Shown here one piece after another: positions 35,580 through 46,821 of a stretch of 64,000 nt of DNA (positions are counted from its first letter, which is position 1; the number at the start of each line of letters is the position of its first letter). This stretch comes from Fredinandcohnia onubensis (GTDB lineage Bacteria > Bacillota > Bacilli > Bacillales > Bacillaceae_L), in contig NZ_NSEA01000004.1 in the NCBI RefSeq assembly GCF_002734285.1, positions 92,080 through 156,079 of the forward strand, written 5' to 3'. Both the position numbers and the translations under genes were made by a program. Under the pieces are notes generated by a model. The model searched no databases. It saw only the letters and a list, made by a program, of their open reading frames with translations, and was not told where the DNA came from.

Positions 35580-36069
35580 ACTTAATCAGATAATAAAGGT
35601 TGGGATAGCAGATATGAATGTCATAACTGCACCAAACTTAATCCGAACTTCTGGATTAGGTTCCTGTGTAGGTGTAGTCATTTATGATCAACCAAAAAAG
35701 GTTGCAGGACTTGCCCATATCATGCTGCCAAGTTCTGCTTCAACAAAAGCCGGGAACATGAATATTGCTAAATATGCCGATACTGCAATTGAGGAGCTTA
35801 TAAAGAAAATCATCGAAATCGGCGGTAGAGACAAGAGTTTGAAAGCCAAAATCGCCGGTGGTGCTCAAATGTTCCAATTTCAATCTACTAGTGATATTAT
35901 GCGGATTGGTCCTCGTAATGTTGAGGCAGTAAAAGCAGAGCTAAAACGCTTTAACATCACGATGATCTCATCAGATATTGGTGGGAATAATGGACGAACC
36001 ATTGAATTTGACCCTGAAACTGCCATCCTCAAAATCCGGACTGTCAATCAAGGAATTAAGGAAATATAG
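35572..36069 (+). CDS. cheD: Chemoreceptor glutamine deamidase CheD
   Basis: CheD deamidates receptor glutamines and activates CheC. The 165-residue protein carries the catalytic pair Cys32 ([12 protein letters not shown]) and His49 ([10 protein letters not shown]). The GGAQMFQF and [14 protein letters not shown] segments are typical of the family. The ATG lies within cheC, consistent with translational coupling of interacting partners. TTAGGAG precedes it by 9 nt. Confidence 0.95.
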   Translation: MNELNQIIKVGIADMNVITAPNLIRTSGLGSCVGVVIYDQPKKVAGLAHIMLPSSASTKAGNMNIAKYADTAIEELIKKIIEIGGRDKSLKAKIAGGAQMFQFQSTSDIMRIGPRNVEAVKAELKRFNITMISSDIGGNNGRTIEFDPETAILKIRTVNQGIKEI

Positions 36070-36117
36070 AAAGTAAAAAATATAATACATTCACAATAAA
36101 AGTAAAGGAGGAGTAGA

Positions 36118-36885
36118 ATGTCCAGATTATCATCCACAGATCATCAAGAATATTGGCAGAAATGGACCGACTCACGAGACACAGATGCAGGGGATGCCCT
36201 TGTCAGAAAATATATGCCGCTCGTTTCATATCATGTACAACGAATCTCTGTCACACTTCCGAAGAGTGTAAATAAAGATGATTTAAAAAGTCTTGGGATG
36301 ATTGGTTTATATGATGCACTGGAAAAATTCGATCCCTCTCGTGATTTGAAATTTGATACATATGCATCCTTTCGAATTAGAGGTGCAATACTTGACGGGC
36401 TTAGAAAGGAAGATTGGTTACCTAGGAGTTCAAGAGAAAAAACAAAGAAAGTTGAAACTGCCGTTGAAAAGCTAGAACAAAATTTAATGAGAAATGCCTC
36501 AATTCCTGAAATAGCAGCAGAAGTCGGAATGAGCGAGGATGAAGTTTATCAAACGATTAATGAAGGCTTCTTTGCCAATGTTCTTTCTATGGACGATTAC
36601 CAACATGATGACGAGGGCAGTGAAAAATCAGCATTCTCAATTAAAAATCATGCAACTTTAACGCCAGAAGAACATGTCGTAAAAAAAGAAGTAATCAATC
36701 AACTGATCAATGTTATCCAACAATTGAATGAAAAAGAGCAGCTAATTATTAGTTTGTTTTATAAGGAAGAACTAACATTAACTGAAATTGGACAGGTAAT
36801 GGGGTTATCGACATCTAGAATATCCCAAATTCACTCTAAAGCACTTTTTAAACTGAAGGATATATTACAAAAACACATCCATTAA
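36118..36885 (+). CDS. sigD: RNA polymerase sigma factor SigD (FliA/sigma-28 family)
   Basis: SigD directs transcription of late flagellar, chemotaxis and autolysin genes. The 255-residue protein has region 2 (LVRKYMPLVSYHVQRI, then FDTYASFRIRGAILDGLRKEDW), region 3 (about 125-165) and region 4 with the helix-turn-helix LTEIGQVMGLSTSRISQIHS. AAAGGAGGAG lies 5 nt before the ATG. As in B. subtilis it is the penultimate gene of the operon, so its level depends on transcript reach from 26 kb upstream. Confidence 0.97.
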   Translation: MSRLSSTDHQEYWQKWTDSRDTDAGDALVRKYMPLVSYHVQRISVTLPKSVNKDDLKSLGMIGLYDALEKFDPSRDLKFDTYASFRIRGAILDGLRKEDWLPRSSREKTKKVETAVEKLEQNLMRNASIPEIAAEVGMSEDEVYQTINEGFFANVLSMDDYQHDDEGSEKSAFSIKNHATLTPEEHVVKKEVINQLINVIQQLNEKEQLIISLFYKEELTLTEIGQVMGLSTSRISQIHSKALFKLKDILQKHIH

Positions 36886-36946
36886 AATAAGAACAACATC
36901 CATACAAGGGTAATTTTATTGATTTCGTGGGATAGAGGGAATTTGA

Positions 36947-37498
36947 ATGACAACCATTTTATTTATAACCTGCTTTGCATTACTTGCATTAGCTTTTTTT
37001 TTAATTATTCTTTTATATTTGAAAATGACTCAACTAAAAGAGATTGAAATAAAACAAGAACGCTTACTCAAAGAATTTGAAAATGTGATCACTTCATATG
37101 TAATGGAAATCAAAGAGGACAATGAAGTGTTTTTAAATAGAATCCAACAAGTTCAACAAACTCCAAACAGGTCAGCAAAAAGAGGAAATATTGATATCTC
37201 TGAACTTGATGGAAAAAATAAAGAATCGATACAAATAATCGAATCGGATTTGACAACTGAGGATATTCAAGATCTTTTACCTACTTATGCAAAGCAAAAC
37301 GAAACCGAGCAAAATACTATATCAGAAATAGAATCTCATCAAAAAATAACAGGGAATATTGAAAGCACTGAAGATGTGCTTGTCAAAGATATTGACCATC
37401 TCATCAAATTAGGACTCACATATGAAGATATTGCAAAAAAGTTAAATAAAGGACAAACAGAAATTGAACTTTTACACAAATTTCGTCAAAACAACTAA
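36947..37498 (+). CDS. swrB: Swarming motility protein SwrB
   Basis: SwrB promotes flagellar export-gate activation and swarming in B. subtilis. The 183-residue product has one N-terminal membrane helix (about residues 3-26) followed by a charged, poorly conserved cytoplasmic helix region. A C-terminal segment with DHLIKLGLTYEDIAKKLNKGQTE cut to its core (about 154-176) resembles an HTH-like end. Identification rests on position (after sigD, before rpsB), architecture and that C-terminal motif. AGAGGG precedes the ATG. Confidence 0.85.
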   Translation: MTTILFITCFALLALAFFLIILLYLKMTQLKEIEIKQERLLKEFENVITSYVMEIKEDNEVFLNRIQQVQQTPNRSAKRGNIDISELDGKNKESIQIIESDLTTEDIQDLLPTYAKQNETEQNTISEIESHQKITGNIESTEDVLVKDIDHLIKLGLTYEDIAKKLNKGQTEIELLHKFRQNN

Positions 37499-37504
37499 TT
37501 TTTC

Positions 37505-37534
37505 TTGACCAGTAAGTTTTTATTATGATATATT
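37505..37534 (+). promoter_or_regulatory. Promoter of rpsB
   Basis: TTGACC (37505-37510) and TATATT (37529-37534) are separated by 18 bp, with an extended -10 TG at 37526-37527. The start near 37541 would give a leader of about 105 nt that contains a nested stem-loop. There is no clear terminator between swrB and this promoter, so read-through from the fla/che operon is possible. Confidence 0.65.
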
Positions 37535-37555
37535 AATTTTTGGTGTTATCACACA

Positions 37556-37615
37556 CGTTCATAGATTTAAGCATTGGTGCTGTTCAAACAGTTTTGCTTA
37601 AAGATGATATGAACG
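37556..37615 (+). ncRNA. Structured rpsB leader (putative S2 autoregulatory element)
   Basis: A long nested hairpin precedes the rpsB ribosome binding site. The outer stem is CGTTCATA (37556-37563) with TATGAACG (37608-37615). The middle stem is TTTAAGCA (37566-37573) with TGCTTAAA (37595-37602). The inner stem is CTGTT (37580-37584) with AACAG (37587-37591). All paired arms are perfect. The architecture fits an r-protein leader before rpsB. Control by S2 is inferred. Confidence 0.6.
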
Positions 37616-37634
37616 GAGGACAAAAAACCATTAG

Positions 37635-38345
<711 letters not shown>

Positions 38346-38351
38346 TGAGCG

Positions 38352-38390
38352 AAAGGTGATAAGAGGGTTATGCCTTTTATCACCTTTTTT
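38352..38390 (+). terminator. Terminator between rpsB and tsf
   Basis: AAAGGTGATAA (38352-38362) pairs with TTATCACCTTT (38378-38388) and runs into six T residues. With the partial U-tract it probably reduces rather than abolishes tsf transcription from the rpsB promoter. I see no convincing second promoter in 38391-38500. Confidence 0.85.
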
Positions 38391-38500
38391 AAGAATTATA
38401 TATTTTTGCGAATTAAGTCATAATAGAAACAGATTGTCTACACGATGTGAAAATCGTAAAAATCAAATAGTACATAGTGTTAAATAAGGAGGAAAACATA

Positions 38501-39382
38501 ATGGCAGTTACTGCACAAATGGTAAAAGAGCTCCGTGAAAAAACAGGAGCAGGAATGATGGACTGTAAGAAGGCTCTTACAGAAACTGATGGTGATATGG
38601 AAAAAGCAATTGATTACCTTCGTGAAAAGGGTATTGCGAAAGCTGCGAAAAAAGGCGACCGCATCGCTGCAGAAGGTTTAACTTCTATTGAAGTTCAAGG
38701 TAATGAAGCAGTTATCTTAGAAGTTAACGCTGAAACAGACTTCGTTGCAAAAAATGAAGGTTTCCAAACTCTGGTAAAAGAATTAGCTGCTCATCTATTA
38801 GCGAAAAAGCCAGCTAACGTTGAAGAAGCATTAGAACAAAAGATGGACAATGGTACATCTGTTTCTGAACATGTAAATGCTGCTATCGCAAAAATTGGTG
38901 AAAAGCTATCACTTCGTCGTTTTGAAGTTGTAACAAAAGAAGACGGTGATGCATTTGGTGCATACCTTCACATGGGTGGACGTATCGGTGTTCTAACTGT
39001 TCTTGGTGGTACTTCAGATAGCGATGTTGCAAAGGATGTTGCAATGCACATTGCTGCTGTAAATCCTAAATATGTAACACGTGATCAAGTTTCTGCTGAA
39101 GAAGTTGAGCGTGAGCGTGAAGTGTTAACACAACAAGCATTAAATGAAGGTAAGCCTGAAAATATCGTAGCTAAAATGGTAGAAGGACGTCTTGGTAAGT
39201 TCTTCGAAGACGTTTGTCTTCTTGACCAAAGTTTTGTTAAAGACCCAGATCAAAAAGTTCGTAAATTTGTTGAGTCTAAAGGTGCTACAGTGAAGAGCTT
39301 TGTTCGTTACGAAGTTGGAGAAGGTATCGAGAAACGTCAAGATAACTTCGCTGAAGAAGTAATGAGCCAAGTGAAGAAGTAA
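38501..39382 (+). CDS. tsf: Translation elongation factor Ts
   Basis: EF-Ts exchanges GDP for GTP on EF-Tu. ATG 38501, 9 nt after AAGGAGG, gives 293 residues, the B. subtilis length; an in-frame ATG at 38477 overlaps the ribosome binding site. Signatures are [18 protein letters not shown] (about 12-29) and the [10 protein letters not shown] motif (about 79-88) that contacts EF-Tu. A strong terminator follows. Confidence 0.98.
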   Translation: MAVTAQMVKELREKTGAGMMDCKKALTETDGDMEKAIDYLREKGIAKAAKKGDRIAAEGLTSIEVQGNEAVILEVNAETDFVAKNEGFQTLVKELAAHLLAKKPANVEEALEQKMDNGTSVSEHVNAAIAKIGEKLSLRRFEVVTKEDGDAFGAYLHMGGRIGVLTVLGGTSDSDVAKDVAMHIAAVNPKYVTRDQVSAEEVEREREVLTQQALNEGKPENIVAKMVEGRLGKFFEDVCLLDQSFVKDPDQKVRKFVESKGATVKSFVRYEVGEGIEKRQDNFAEEVMSQVKK

Positions 39383-39389
39383 AAAGATA

Positions 39390-39422
39390 ACAGGGAACAC
39401 ATTATGTGTTCCCTCTTTTTGA
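39390..39422 (+). terminator. Terminator of tsf
   Basis: AGGGAACACA (39392-39401) and TGTGTTCCCT (39405-39414) form a perfect stem with a short loop, followed by CTTTTTG. Confidence 0.92.
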
Positions 39423-39434
39423 AATGTCTAGTTT

Positions 39435-39460
39435 TAGCGCTGGTTTTTATTTAAGCGCTA
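39435..39460 (+). other. Small hairpin ahead of pyrH
   Basis: TAGCGCT (39435-39441) and AGCGCTA (39454-39460) form a 7-bp stem around a 12-nt T-rich loop, followed by GTACTTTTCTTT. It is a weak terminator-like structure between the tsf terminator and the pyrH ribosome binding site. Its function is unknown. Confidence 0.3.
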
Positions 39461-39495
39461 GTACTTTTCTTTAAAAGATGGAGGTTTTTTATTCG

Positions 39496-40218
39496 ATGAG
39501 CGGTGCCAAATATAGACGTGTAGTGTTAAAATTAAGTGGAGAAGCATTAGCGGGTGAACAGGGGTTTGGTATAAATCCATCTGTAATCCAGTCTGTAGCA
39601 AAACAAGTTAAAGAAATTGCAGAACTTGGAGTGGAAGTTGCTGTAGTAGTAGGTGGCGGAAACATCTGGAGAGGTAAAATTGGTAGTGAAATGGGAATGG
39701 ATCGTGCAAATGCTGATTACATGGGAATGCTTGCTACAGTGATGAATTCCTTAGCGTTACAAGATAGCTTGGAGAATCAAGGAATCCAAACTCGTGTCCA
39801 AACATCTATTGAAATGCGACAAGTTGCAGAACCATACATAAGAAGAAAAGCGATTCGTCATCTTGAGAAGAAGCGAGTTGTCATTTTTGCAGCGGGTACA
39901 GGAAATCCTTATTTCTCAACAGATACAACTGCTGCTTTACGTGCTGCTGAAATTGAAGCAGAAGTTATCTTAATGGCTAAAAATAATGTTGATGGTGTGT
40001 ATAGCGCTGATCCATCTATAGATAAAACAGCCGTGAAATATGAATCATTAACCTATCTTGATGTAATAAAAGAAGGATTAGCTGTGATGGATTCCACTGC
40101 CTCTTCACTTTGCATGGACAACGATATTCCGTTAATTGTCTTTTCAATTATGGAAGAAGGAAATATTAAACGTGCCGTACTAGGAGAAAATATCGGAACA
40201 ATTGTAAGGGGGAAATAA
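39496..40218 (+). CDS. pyrH: UMP kinase
   Basis: PyrH phosphorylates UMP to UDP and belongs to the amino acid kinase fold. ATG 39496, 10 nt after GGAGG, yields 240 residues ([20 protein letters not shown]), equal to B. subtilis. Conserved elements are [11 protein letters not shown] (about 52-62), [14 protein letters not shown] and the UMP/GTP-site region [19 protein letters not shown]. frr follows after 4 nt, so the two genes form one operon. Confidence 0.97.
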   Translation: MSGAKYRRVVLKLSGEALAGEQGFGINPSVIQSVAKQVKEIAELGVEVAVVVGGGNIWRGKIGSEMGMDRANADYMGMLATVMNSLALQDSLENQGIQTRVQTSIEMRQVAEPYIRRKAIRHLEKKRVVIFAAGTGNPYFSTDTTAALRAAEIEAEVILMAKNNVDGVYSADPSIDKTAVKYESLTYLDVIKEGLAVMDSTASSLCMDNDIPLIVFSIMEEGNIKRAVLGENIGTIVRGK

Positions 40219-40222
40219 CTTT

Positions 40223-40780
40223 ATGGCAAATAACACATTAAATCAAGTGAAAGATAAAATGTCTAAAGCAGTCCAAGCATTGTCTCGTGAACTAGCAACA
40301 GTAAGAGCTGGAAGAGCGAATCCGGCAATACTTGATAAAGTTACGGTTGATTATTATGGGGCACCTACACCTTTAAATCAGCTAGCTTCAATTAATGTAC
40401 CAGAAGCTAGAATGCTTGTTATTCAACCATACGACAAGTCCGCCTTAGGAGATATGGAAAAAGCGATTCAAAAGGCTGATTTAGGCTTAAACCCAACTAA
40501 TGATGGCTCAATTATTCGTATCTCAATTCCGCCATTAACAGAAGAAAGACGTCGTGATTTGGTCAAGCTTGTTAAGAAGTATGCAGAAGAGTCAAAAGTT
40601 GCGGTTCGAAATGTTCGTCGTGATGGTAATGATGATTTGAAAAAGCTTGAGAAGAATGGTGAAATCACTGAGGATGAATTACGTAGTCTTACAGATGATA
40701 TTCAAAAATTGACAGATGAATCTATTAATAAAATTGATTCAGTTGCAAAAGAAAAAGAAAAAGAAATCATGGAAGTCTAA
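40223..40780 (+). CDS. frr: Ribosome recycling factor
   Basis: Frr with EF-G splits post-termination ribosomes. The 185-residue protein contains the L-shaped tRNA-mimic signatures [17 protein letters not shown] (about 24-40), [14 protein letters not shown] and [14 protein letters not shown], and the coiled C-terminal arm. GGGGG lies upstream of the ATG. A terminator follows. Confidence 0.97.
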   Translation: MANNTLNQVKDKMSKAVQALSRELATVRAGRANPAILDKVTVDYYGAPTPLNQLASINVPEARMLVIQPYDKSALGDMEKAIQKADLGLNPTNDGSIIRISIPPLTEERRRDLVKLVKKYAEESKVAVRNVRRDGNDDLKKLEKNGEITEDELRSLTDDIQKLTDESINKIDSVAKEKEKEIMEV

Positions 40781-40805
40781 CCCATTTCAATGTACAATAT
40801 ATTGT

Positions 40806-40841
40806 AAAAAGACCCTCTTACGTTTACAGGGGGTTTTTTTG
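40806..40841 (+). terminator. Terminator of pyrH-frr
   Basis: ACCCTC (40812-40817) pairs with GGGGGT (40829-40834) with one U-G pair, followed by seven T residues. Confidence 0.8.
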
Positions 40842-40862
40842 TTAATACTGTCTACTAATTAG

Positions 40863-40890
40863 TTACCTCGAACGAAACAAATGGTAAAAT
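40863..40890 (+). promoter_or_regulatory. Candidate promoter of uppS
   Basis: An extended -10, TGG followed by TAAAAT (40882-40890), is preceded by a poor -35 (TTACCT, 40863-40868) at 16 bp. It lies just after the frr terminator, where a promoter is needed for the uppS-cdsA-dxr-rasP-proS group. Confidence 0.35.
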
Positions 40891-40930
40891 GAGTGAAACT
40901 CGATTGAGACGGGTGTTGGAGGACTTGTTC

Positions 40931-41692
40931 ATGTTTGGAAAATTTAAAAAGACAAAAAAGGAGCCAGTTTCTATTTCTGAAGACGAAATAGTAAAAGGGC
41001 CAATACCTAACCATATAGCAATTATCATGGACGGAAATGGGAGATGGGCAAAAAAACGATCATTGCCACGTACTGCTGGTCACCATGAAGGCATGAAAGT
41101 AGTAAAGCGAGTAACAAAGCTTGCAAGTAGACTAGGGGTGAATACTTTAACAGTCTACGCATTTTCAACAGAAAACTGGAAGCGTCCAGAGGATGAGGTT
41201 AATTATTTATTAAAACTTCCCCAAGAATTTATGGGCACATTTCTACCAGAGTTGATCGAAGAAAATGTACAGGTTCGAATCATGGGGAATAAAGATGCGA
41301 TACCTGCACATACTCAAAAAGCGGTAGATAAAGCTGTGAACGATACGAAGAACAATACAGGCATGGTATTAAATTTTGCACTTAACTACGGTGGCCGTGC
41401 AGATATCCTGGATGCGGTCAATCATATTCTTTCAGACTATCGTGAGAAAGACCCCTACAAAAAGATTGATGAAGAGCTTTTTAATCAATATTTAATGAGT
41501 GCAGGTTTAGAAGATCCCGACTTATTAATTCGTACAAGCGGGGAAATTCGCTTAAGTAATTTTATGCTCTGGCAGCTTGCATATACTGAATTTTGGTTCA
41601 CCGATGTATTATGGCCTGATTTTAAGGAACATCATTTATTAGAGGCCATTCATGCATTTCAAAAGAGAGGTAGACGATTTGGTGGTATATGA
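40931..41692 (+). CDS. uppS: Undecaprenyl diphosphate synthase
   Basis: UppS makes the C55 lipid carrier for peptidoglycan and teichoic acids by cis-prenyl addition. ATG 40931, 8 nt after GGAGG, gives 253 residues; an earlier in-frame ATG at 40889 would overlap the promoter. Signatures are AIIMDGNGRWAKKR (catalytic Asp), TLTVYAFSTENWKRP, and the C-terminal LIRTSGEIRLSNFMLWQ and EFWFTDVLWPDF. Confidence 0.97.
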   Translation: MFGKFKKTKKEPVSISEDEIVKGPIPNHIAIIMDGNGRWAKKRSLPRTAGHHEGMKVVKRVTKLASRLGVNTLTVYAFSTENWKRPEDEVNYLLKLPQEFMGTFLPELIEENVQVRIMGNKDAIPAHTQKAVDKAVNDTKNNTGMVLNFALNYGGRADILDAVNHILSDYREKDPYKKIDEELFNQYLMSAGLEDPDLLIRTSGEIRLSNFMLWQLAYTEFWFTDVLWPDFKEHHLLEAIHAFQKRGRRFGGI

Positions 41693-41729
41693 CCATTACG
41701 ACCAAACCGTATAAAAAAGGAATGATACA

Positions 41730-42524
41730 ATGAAACAAAGAATTATAACGGCAATAATTGCAGCAGCAGTCTTCCTGCCGATTGTTATTTTTGGTGGCGT
41801 CCCGTTTACTATTTTAGTCTATTTGATGGGAGCAATTGCTATATTTGAGCTTTTACGGATGAAGCAAATTAATATTGCATCAATCCCTGGTGTAATCTCT
41901 ATTATATTGTTATGGGTTATTTTAGTTCCTAGTCAATATAATAATTTCTTTGAGACCCTTCAAATTACGAAGATTGAAATCGTTCTTCTAATTGTTTTGT
42001 TTATTTTAACGTATACTGTTATTTCAAAAAATAGCTTCAGCTTTGATGATGCTGGCCTTGTGATTCTGTCAGCTCTATACATAGGATTTGGTTTTTATTA
42101 TATGATTGAAATAAGAGCGATGGGATTAGCATATATATTTTATGCATTCGTTGTTATTTGGACAACCGATTCAGGAGCGTATTTTGTAGGGAGAAAACTT
42201 GGTAAAAATAAGTTATGGCCGGAAATTAGTCCTAATAAGACCATTGAGGGCTTTGTCGGCGGTATTGTGACTGCTATTGTATTTGCGTTCATTTTTAACA
42301 TGATTACAGATTTATTTGATTCCTTCATATCACTAATAATCGTGACGTTGTTTGTGTCTGTTTTTGGACAAATTGGGGATCTAGTAGAATCTGCGCTTAA
42401 AAGGCATTATAACGTGAAAGATTCTGGAACATTACTTCCTGGCCATGGCGGAATATTAGATCGATTTGATAGCATGATATTCATCCTGCCAATCCTTTAT
42501 TTCTTAAGTGCAATTATTCAGTAG
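41730..42524 (+). CDS. cdsA: Phosphatidate cytidylyltransferase (CDP-diacylglycerol synthase)
   Basis: CdsA converts phosphatidic acid and CTP to CDP-diacylglycerol, the precursor of all phospholipids. The 264-residue integral membrane protein has about seven hydrophobic segments. The conserved cytoplasmic motif is TDSGAYFVGRKLGKNKLWP followed by SPNKTIEGFVGG, and the family signature GTLLPGHGGILDRFDS lies near the C-terminus. It follows uppS after 37 nt and precedes dxr. Confidence 0.96.
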   Translation: MKQRIITAIIAAAVFLPIVIFGGVPFTILVYLMGAIAIFELLRMKQINIASIPGVISIILLWVILVPSQYNNFFETLQITKIEIVLLIVLFILTYTVISKNSFSFDDAGLVILSALYIGFGFYYMIEIRAMGLAYIFYAFVVIWTTDSGAYFVGRKLGKNKLWPEISPNKTIEGFVGGIVTAIVFAFIFNMITDLFDSFISLIIVTLFVSVFGQIGDLVESALKRHYNVKDSGTLLPGHGGILDRFDSMIFILPILYFLSAIIQ

Positions 42525-42548
42525 TGGTTGTTTATTAGGAGTGAGTTT

Positions 42549-43706
42549 GTGAAAAAAGTAAGTTTATTAGGAGCTACGGGCTCGATTGGGCAGCAAACAT
42601 TGGATGTTATTGAAAAGCATCCTGAAAAACTACAGCTTGTAGCCATGTCAATAGGGGAAAATGTTGCCCTTGGTCGAAAAATTATCCAAAAGTTTTCGCC
42701 AAAGCTTGTCTCTGTAAAATCAAAAGAAACATATGAACTATTTAAAAGTGAATTTTCAAGTAATATCCGATTTGTCTATGGTGATGAAGGATTAATTGAG
42801 GTGGCTACTTTAGATGAAGCAACCATCGTCCTAAACTCAGTAGTAGGAAGTGTAGGACTTTTACCTACCTTAAAAGCTATCGAAGCAAAGAAGACGATTG
42901 CCCTTGCTAATAAGGAAACATTAGTTACTGCAGGTCATTTAGTAATGGATGCAGCAAATCAGAATGGGGTTTCAATTTTACCAGTAGATAGTGAACATTC
43001 GGCTATTTTTCAGTGTCTTCAAGGAGAAAAAGAAAAAAATGTTGAGAAGATCATTCTGACCGCTTCAGGTGGAAGTTTCCGTGACCGAACACGTGAAGAA
43101 CTTAAGGATGTTACAATTGAAGATGCTTTAAATCATCCGAATTGGTCAATGGGTGCTAAAATTACAATTGATTCTGCGACAATGATGAATAAAGGGTTAG
43201 AAGTAATTGAAGCTCATTGGTTGTTCAATCTTCCATATGAACAAATTGAAGTACTTCTTCATAAAGAAAGTATTATTCATTCAATGGTCGAGTTCCATGA
43301 TAGTAGTGTCATTGCACAACTAGGTACACCCGATATGAGAGTTCCCATTCAATATGCCTTTTCATATCCAGACCGATTTCAAATGGCTGCATCAAAGGAG
43401 AGACTACGACTTTGGGAGATAGGTAAACTACATTTTTCAAAGCCAGATTTTGACCGCTTTAGATGTCTTGGGTTTGCATTTCAAGCCGGAAAAACAGGTG
43501 GAACCTTACCTACTGTATTAAATGCCGCAAATGAAGAGGCAGTTTCAGGTTTTCTAAATGGAAAAATCTCGTTTTTACAAATCGAAGATATCATTGAGGG
43601 AACAATTGAGAAGCATGATATTGTACAACATCCAAGCTTAGATATCATCCAAGAGGTAGATCAACAAACACGGGCCTATGTTCGTGGATTAATAGAGAAA
43701 AAATAA
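42549..43706 (+). CDS. dxr: 1-deoxy-D-xylulose 5-phosphate reductoisomerase
   Basis: Dxr is the second enzyme of the MEP isoprenoid pathway and supplies precursors for UppS encoded two genes upstream. The GTG at 42549, 6-8 nt after TAGGAG, gives 385 residues. The N-terminal NADPH-binding motif is [14 protein letters not shown], followed by [19 protein letters not shown] and the metal- and substrate-binding region [15 protein letters not shown] (Asp and Glu ligands) and [20 protein letters not shown] cut at residue 20. Confidence 0.97.
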   Translation: MKKVSLLGATGSIGQQTLDVIEKHPEKLQLVAMSIGENVALGRKIIQKFSPKLVSVKSKETYELFKSEFSSNIRFVYGDEGLIEVATLDEATIVLNSVVGSVGLLPTLKAIEAKKTIALANKETLVTAGHLVMDAANQNGVSILPVDSEHSAIFQCLQGEKEKNVEKIILTASGGSFRDRTREELKDVTIEDALNHPNWSMGAKITIDSATMMNKGLEVIEAHWLFNLPYEQIEVLLHKESIIHSMVEFHDSSVIAQLGTPDMRVPIQYAFSYPDRFQMAASKERLRLWEIGKLHFSKPDFDRFRCLGFAFQAGKTGGTLPTVLNAANEEAVSGFLNGKISFLQIEDIIEGTIEKHDIVQHPSLDIIQEVDQQTRAYVRGLIEKK

Positions 43707-43755
43707 GATTTAGATACACTTTTTATAGTCAATCTAACAAAAGGTGGTTAAATAT

Positions 43756-45015
43756 GTGGAGACTGTGATAGCCTTTATCATTATATTTGGTGCACTCGTA
43801 TTTTTTCATGAGTTGGGACATCTCGTTTTAGCAAAGCGAGCAGGAATTCTCTGTCGTGAATTTGCAATTGGGATGGGGCCAAAGGTATTTACCTTTAGAA
43901 GAAATGAAACATTGTATACGATTCGTCTCCTTCCGATTGGCGGATATGTTAGAATGGCTGGCGAAGATCCAGAAATGGTTGAAATTAAACCCGGTCATAA
44001 TATCGGGTTGTTATTCGATAATGCTGGAAAAGTAGAGAAAATTATCTTAAATAATAAGGATAAGTATCCAGATTTAAGAGTAATTGAGGTTGAGGTAGCA
44101 GATTTAGAGCATAATCTTTTTATTTCGGGCTATGAGGATGGAGAAGACGAGGTTCTAAAGAGATTTGAAGTTAGTGAGACTGCGTTTTTTGTGGTCGATG
44201 GACAAGAAACTCAAATTGCTCCTTATAATCGCCAATTCGCTTCCAAAACGTTATTGCAACGGACACTGGCAATTGCTGCGGGTCCGGCAATGAATTTTGT
44301 TCTAGCCTTTATCATTTTAATTGCAATTGGTTTATTACAAGGAACGCCAATTGATAAACCGATTCTAGGAAAGCTAACCGAGGATGGGGCAGCACTTCAA
44401 GCAGGTCTCCATGAAGGTGATATTGTTCGTGAGATTGATAATGAACAAGTTTCTACATGGAATGATATTGTAAATATTATTCGCGCAAATCCGGAAGAAG
44501 AAATTGGATTTGTAGTTGAACGTAATGGAGAATTACTGGATATACCTGTAACTCCGAAAGCTCAACAAATTGAGGAACAAACTATTGGTATCATAGGTGT
44601 CTATGGGCCTGTTGAAAAATCAGTATTGCCTTCCTTGAAATATGGGGTTATGGAAACCTTCATGTGGACAAAGGAGATTTTACTTGGACTTGGAAAGCTT
44701 ATTACAGGTCAGTTCTCGATCGATATGCTTTCTGGACCAGTTGGAATATATGTATCAACCGATACAGTTGTTCAATCTGGGATCTATTATGTAATGAAAT
44801 GGGCCGCAATTCTAAGTATTAACCTTGGAATCGTGAACCTTTTACCGTTGCCTGCCCTTGACGGAGGGAGACTAGTGTTCTTTGCGTTAGAGGCCGTTCG
44901 TGGAAAACCAATTGATAAGCAAAAAGAAGGTATGGTTCATTTTATTGGATTTGCCTTATTAATGCTTTTAATGTTGGTGGTAACGTGGAACGATATTCAA
45001 AGATTCTTTCTATAA
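43756..45015 (+). CDS. rasP: Site-2 intramembrane metalloprotease RasP (RseP family)
   Basis: RasP cleaves membrane-embedded substrates such as anti-sigma factors and signal-peptide remnants. The GTG at 43756 fits best: AAAGGTGG lies 8 nt upstream and the product (419 residues) begins at the same point as B. subtilis RasP. An in-frame GTG at 43744 overlaps the ribosome binding site. The zinc site HELGH is at residues 18-22, a PDZ domain lies at about 210-270, and the second active-site motif NLLPLPALDGGRLV is near the C-terminus. Four membrane segments are visible. Confidence 0.96.
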   Translation: METVIAFIIIFGALVFFHELGHLVLAKRAGILCREFAIGMGPKVFTFRRNETLYTIRLLPIGGYVRMAGEDPEMVEIKPGHNIGLLFDNAGKVEKIILNNKDKYPDLRVIEVEVADLEHNLFISGYEDGEDEVLKRFEVSETAFFVVDGQETQIAPYNRQFASKTLLQRTLAIAAGPAMNFVLAFIILIAIGLLQGTPIDKPILGKLTEDGAALQAGLHEGDIVREIDNEQVSTWNDIVNIIRANPEEEIGFVVERNGELLDIPVTPKAQQIEEQTIGIIGVYGPVEKSVLPSLKYGVMETFMWTKEILLGLGKLITGQFSIDMLSGPVGIYVSTDTVVQSGIYYVMKWAAILSINLGIVNLLPLPALDGGRLVFFALEAVRGKPIDKQKEGMVHFIGFALLMLLMLVVTWNDIQRFFL

Positions 45016-45025
45016 AATAAGCTGA

Positions 45026-46750
<1,725 letters not shown>

Positions 46751-46765
46751 ATACTAGAAAAGAAA

Positions 46766-46793
46766 AGGGTACCTCGGTAGTATGGGGTACCCT
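46766..46793 (+). other. Hairpin between proS and polC
   Basis: AGGGTACC (46766-46773) and GGTACCCT (46786-46793) form an 8-bp perfect stem with a 12-nt loop in the 71-nt proS-polC gap. No U-tract follows on the + strand, so it is not a standard terminator. On the - strand it would be followed by TTTTCTTTTC. Confidence 0.4.
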
Positions 46794-46821
46794 AAATTCT
46801 GTCTGAAGAGGGGGAACGAGG

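Noticed and set aside
39435..39470. Second terminator before pyrH
   Set aside because: The 7-bp stem with a 12-nt loop and interrupted T tract is too weak to call a terminator.
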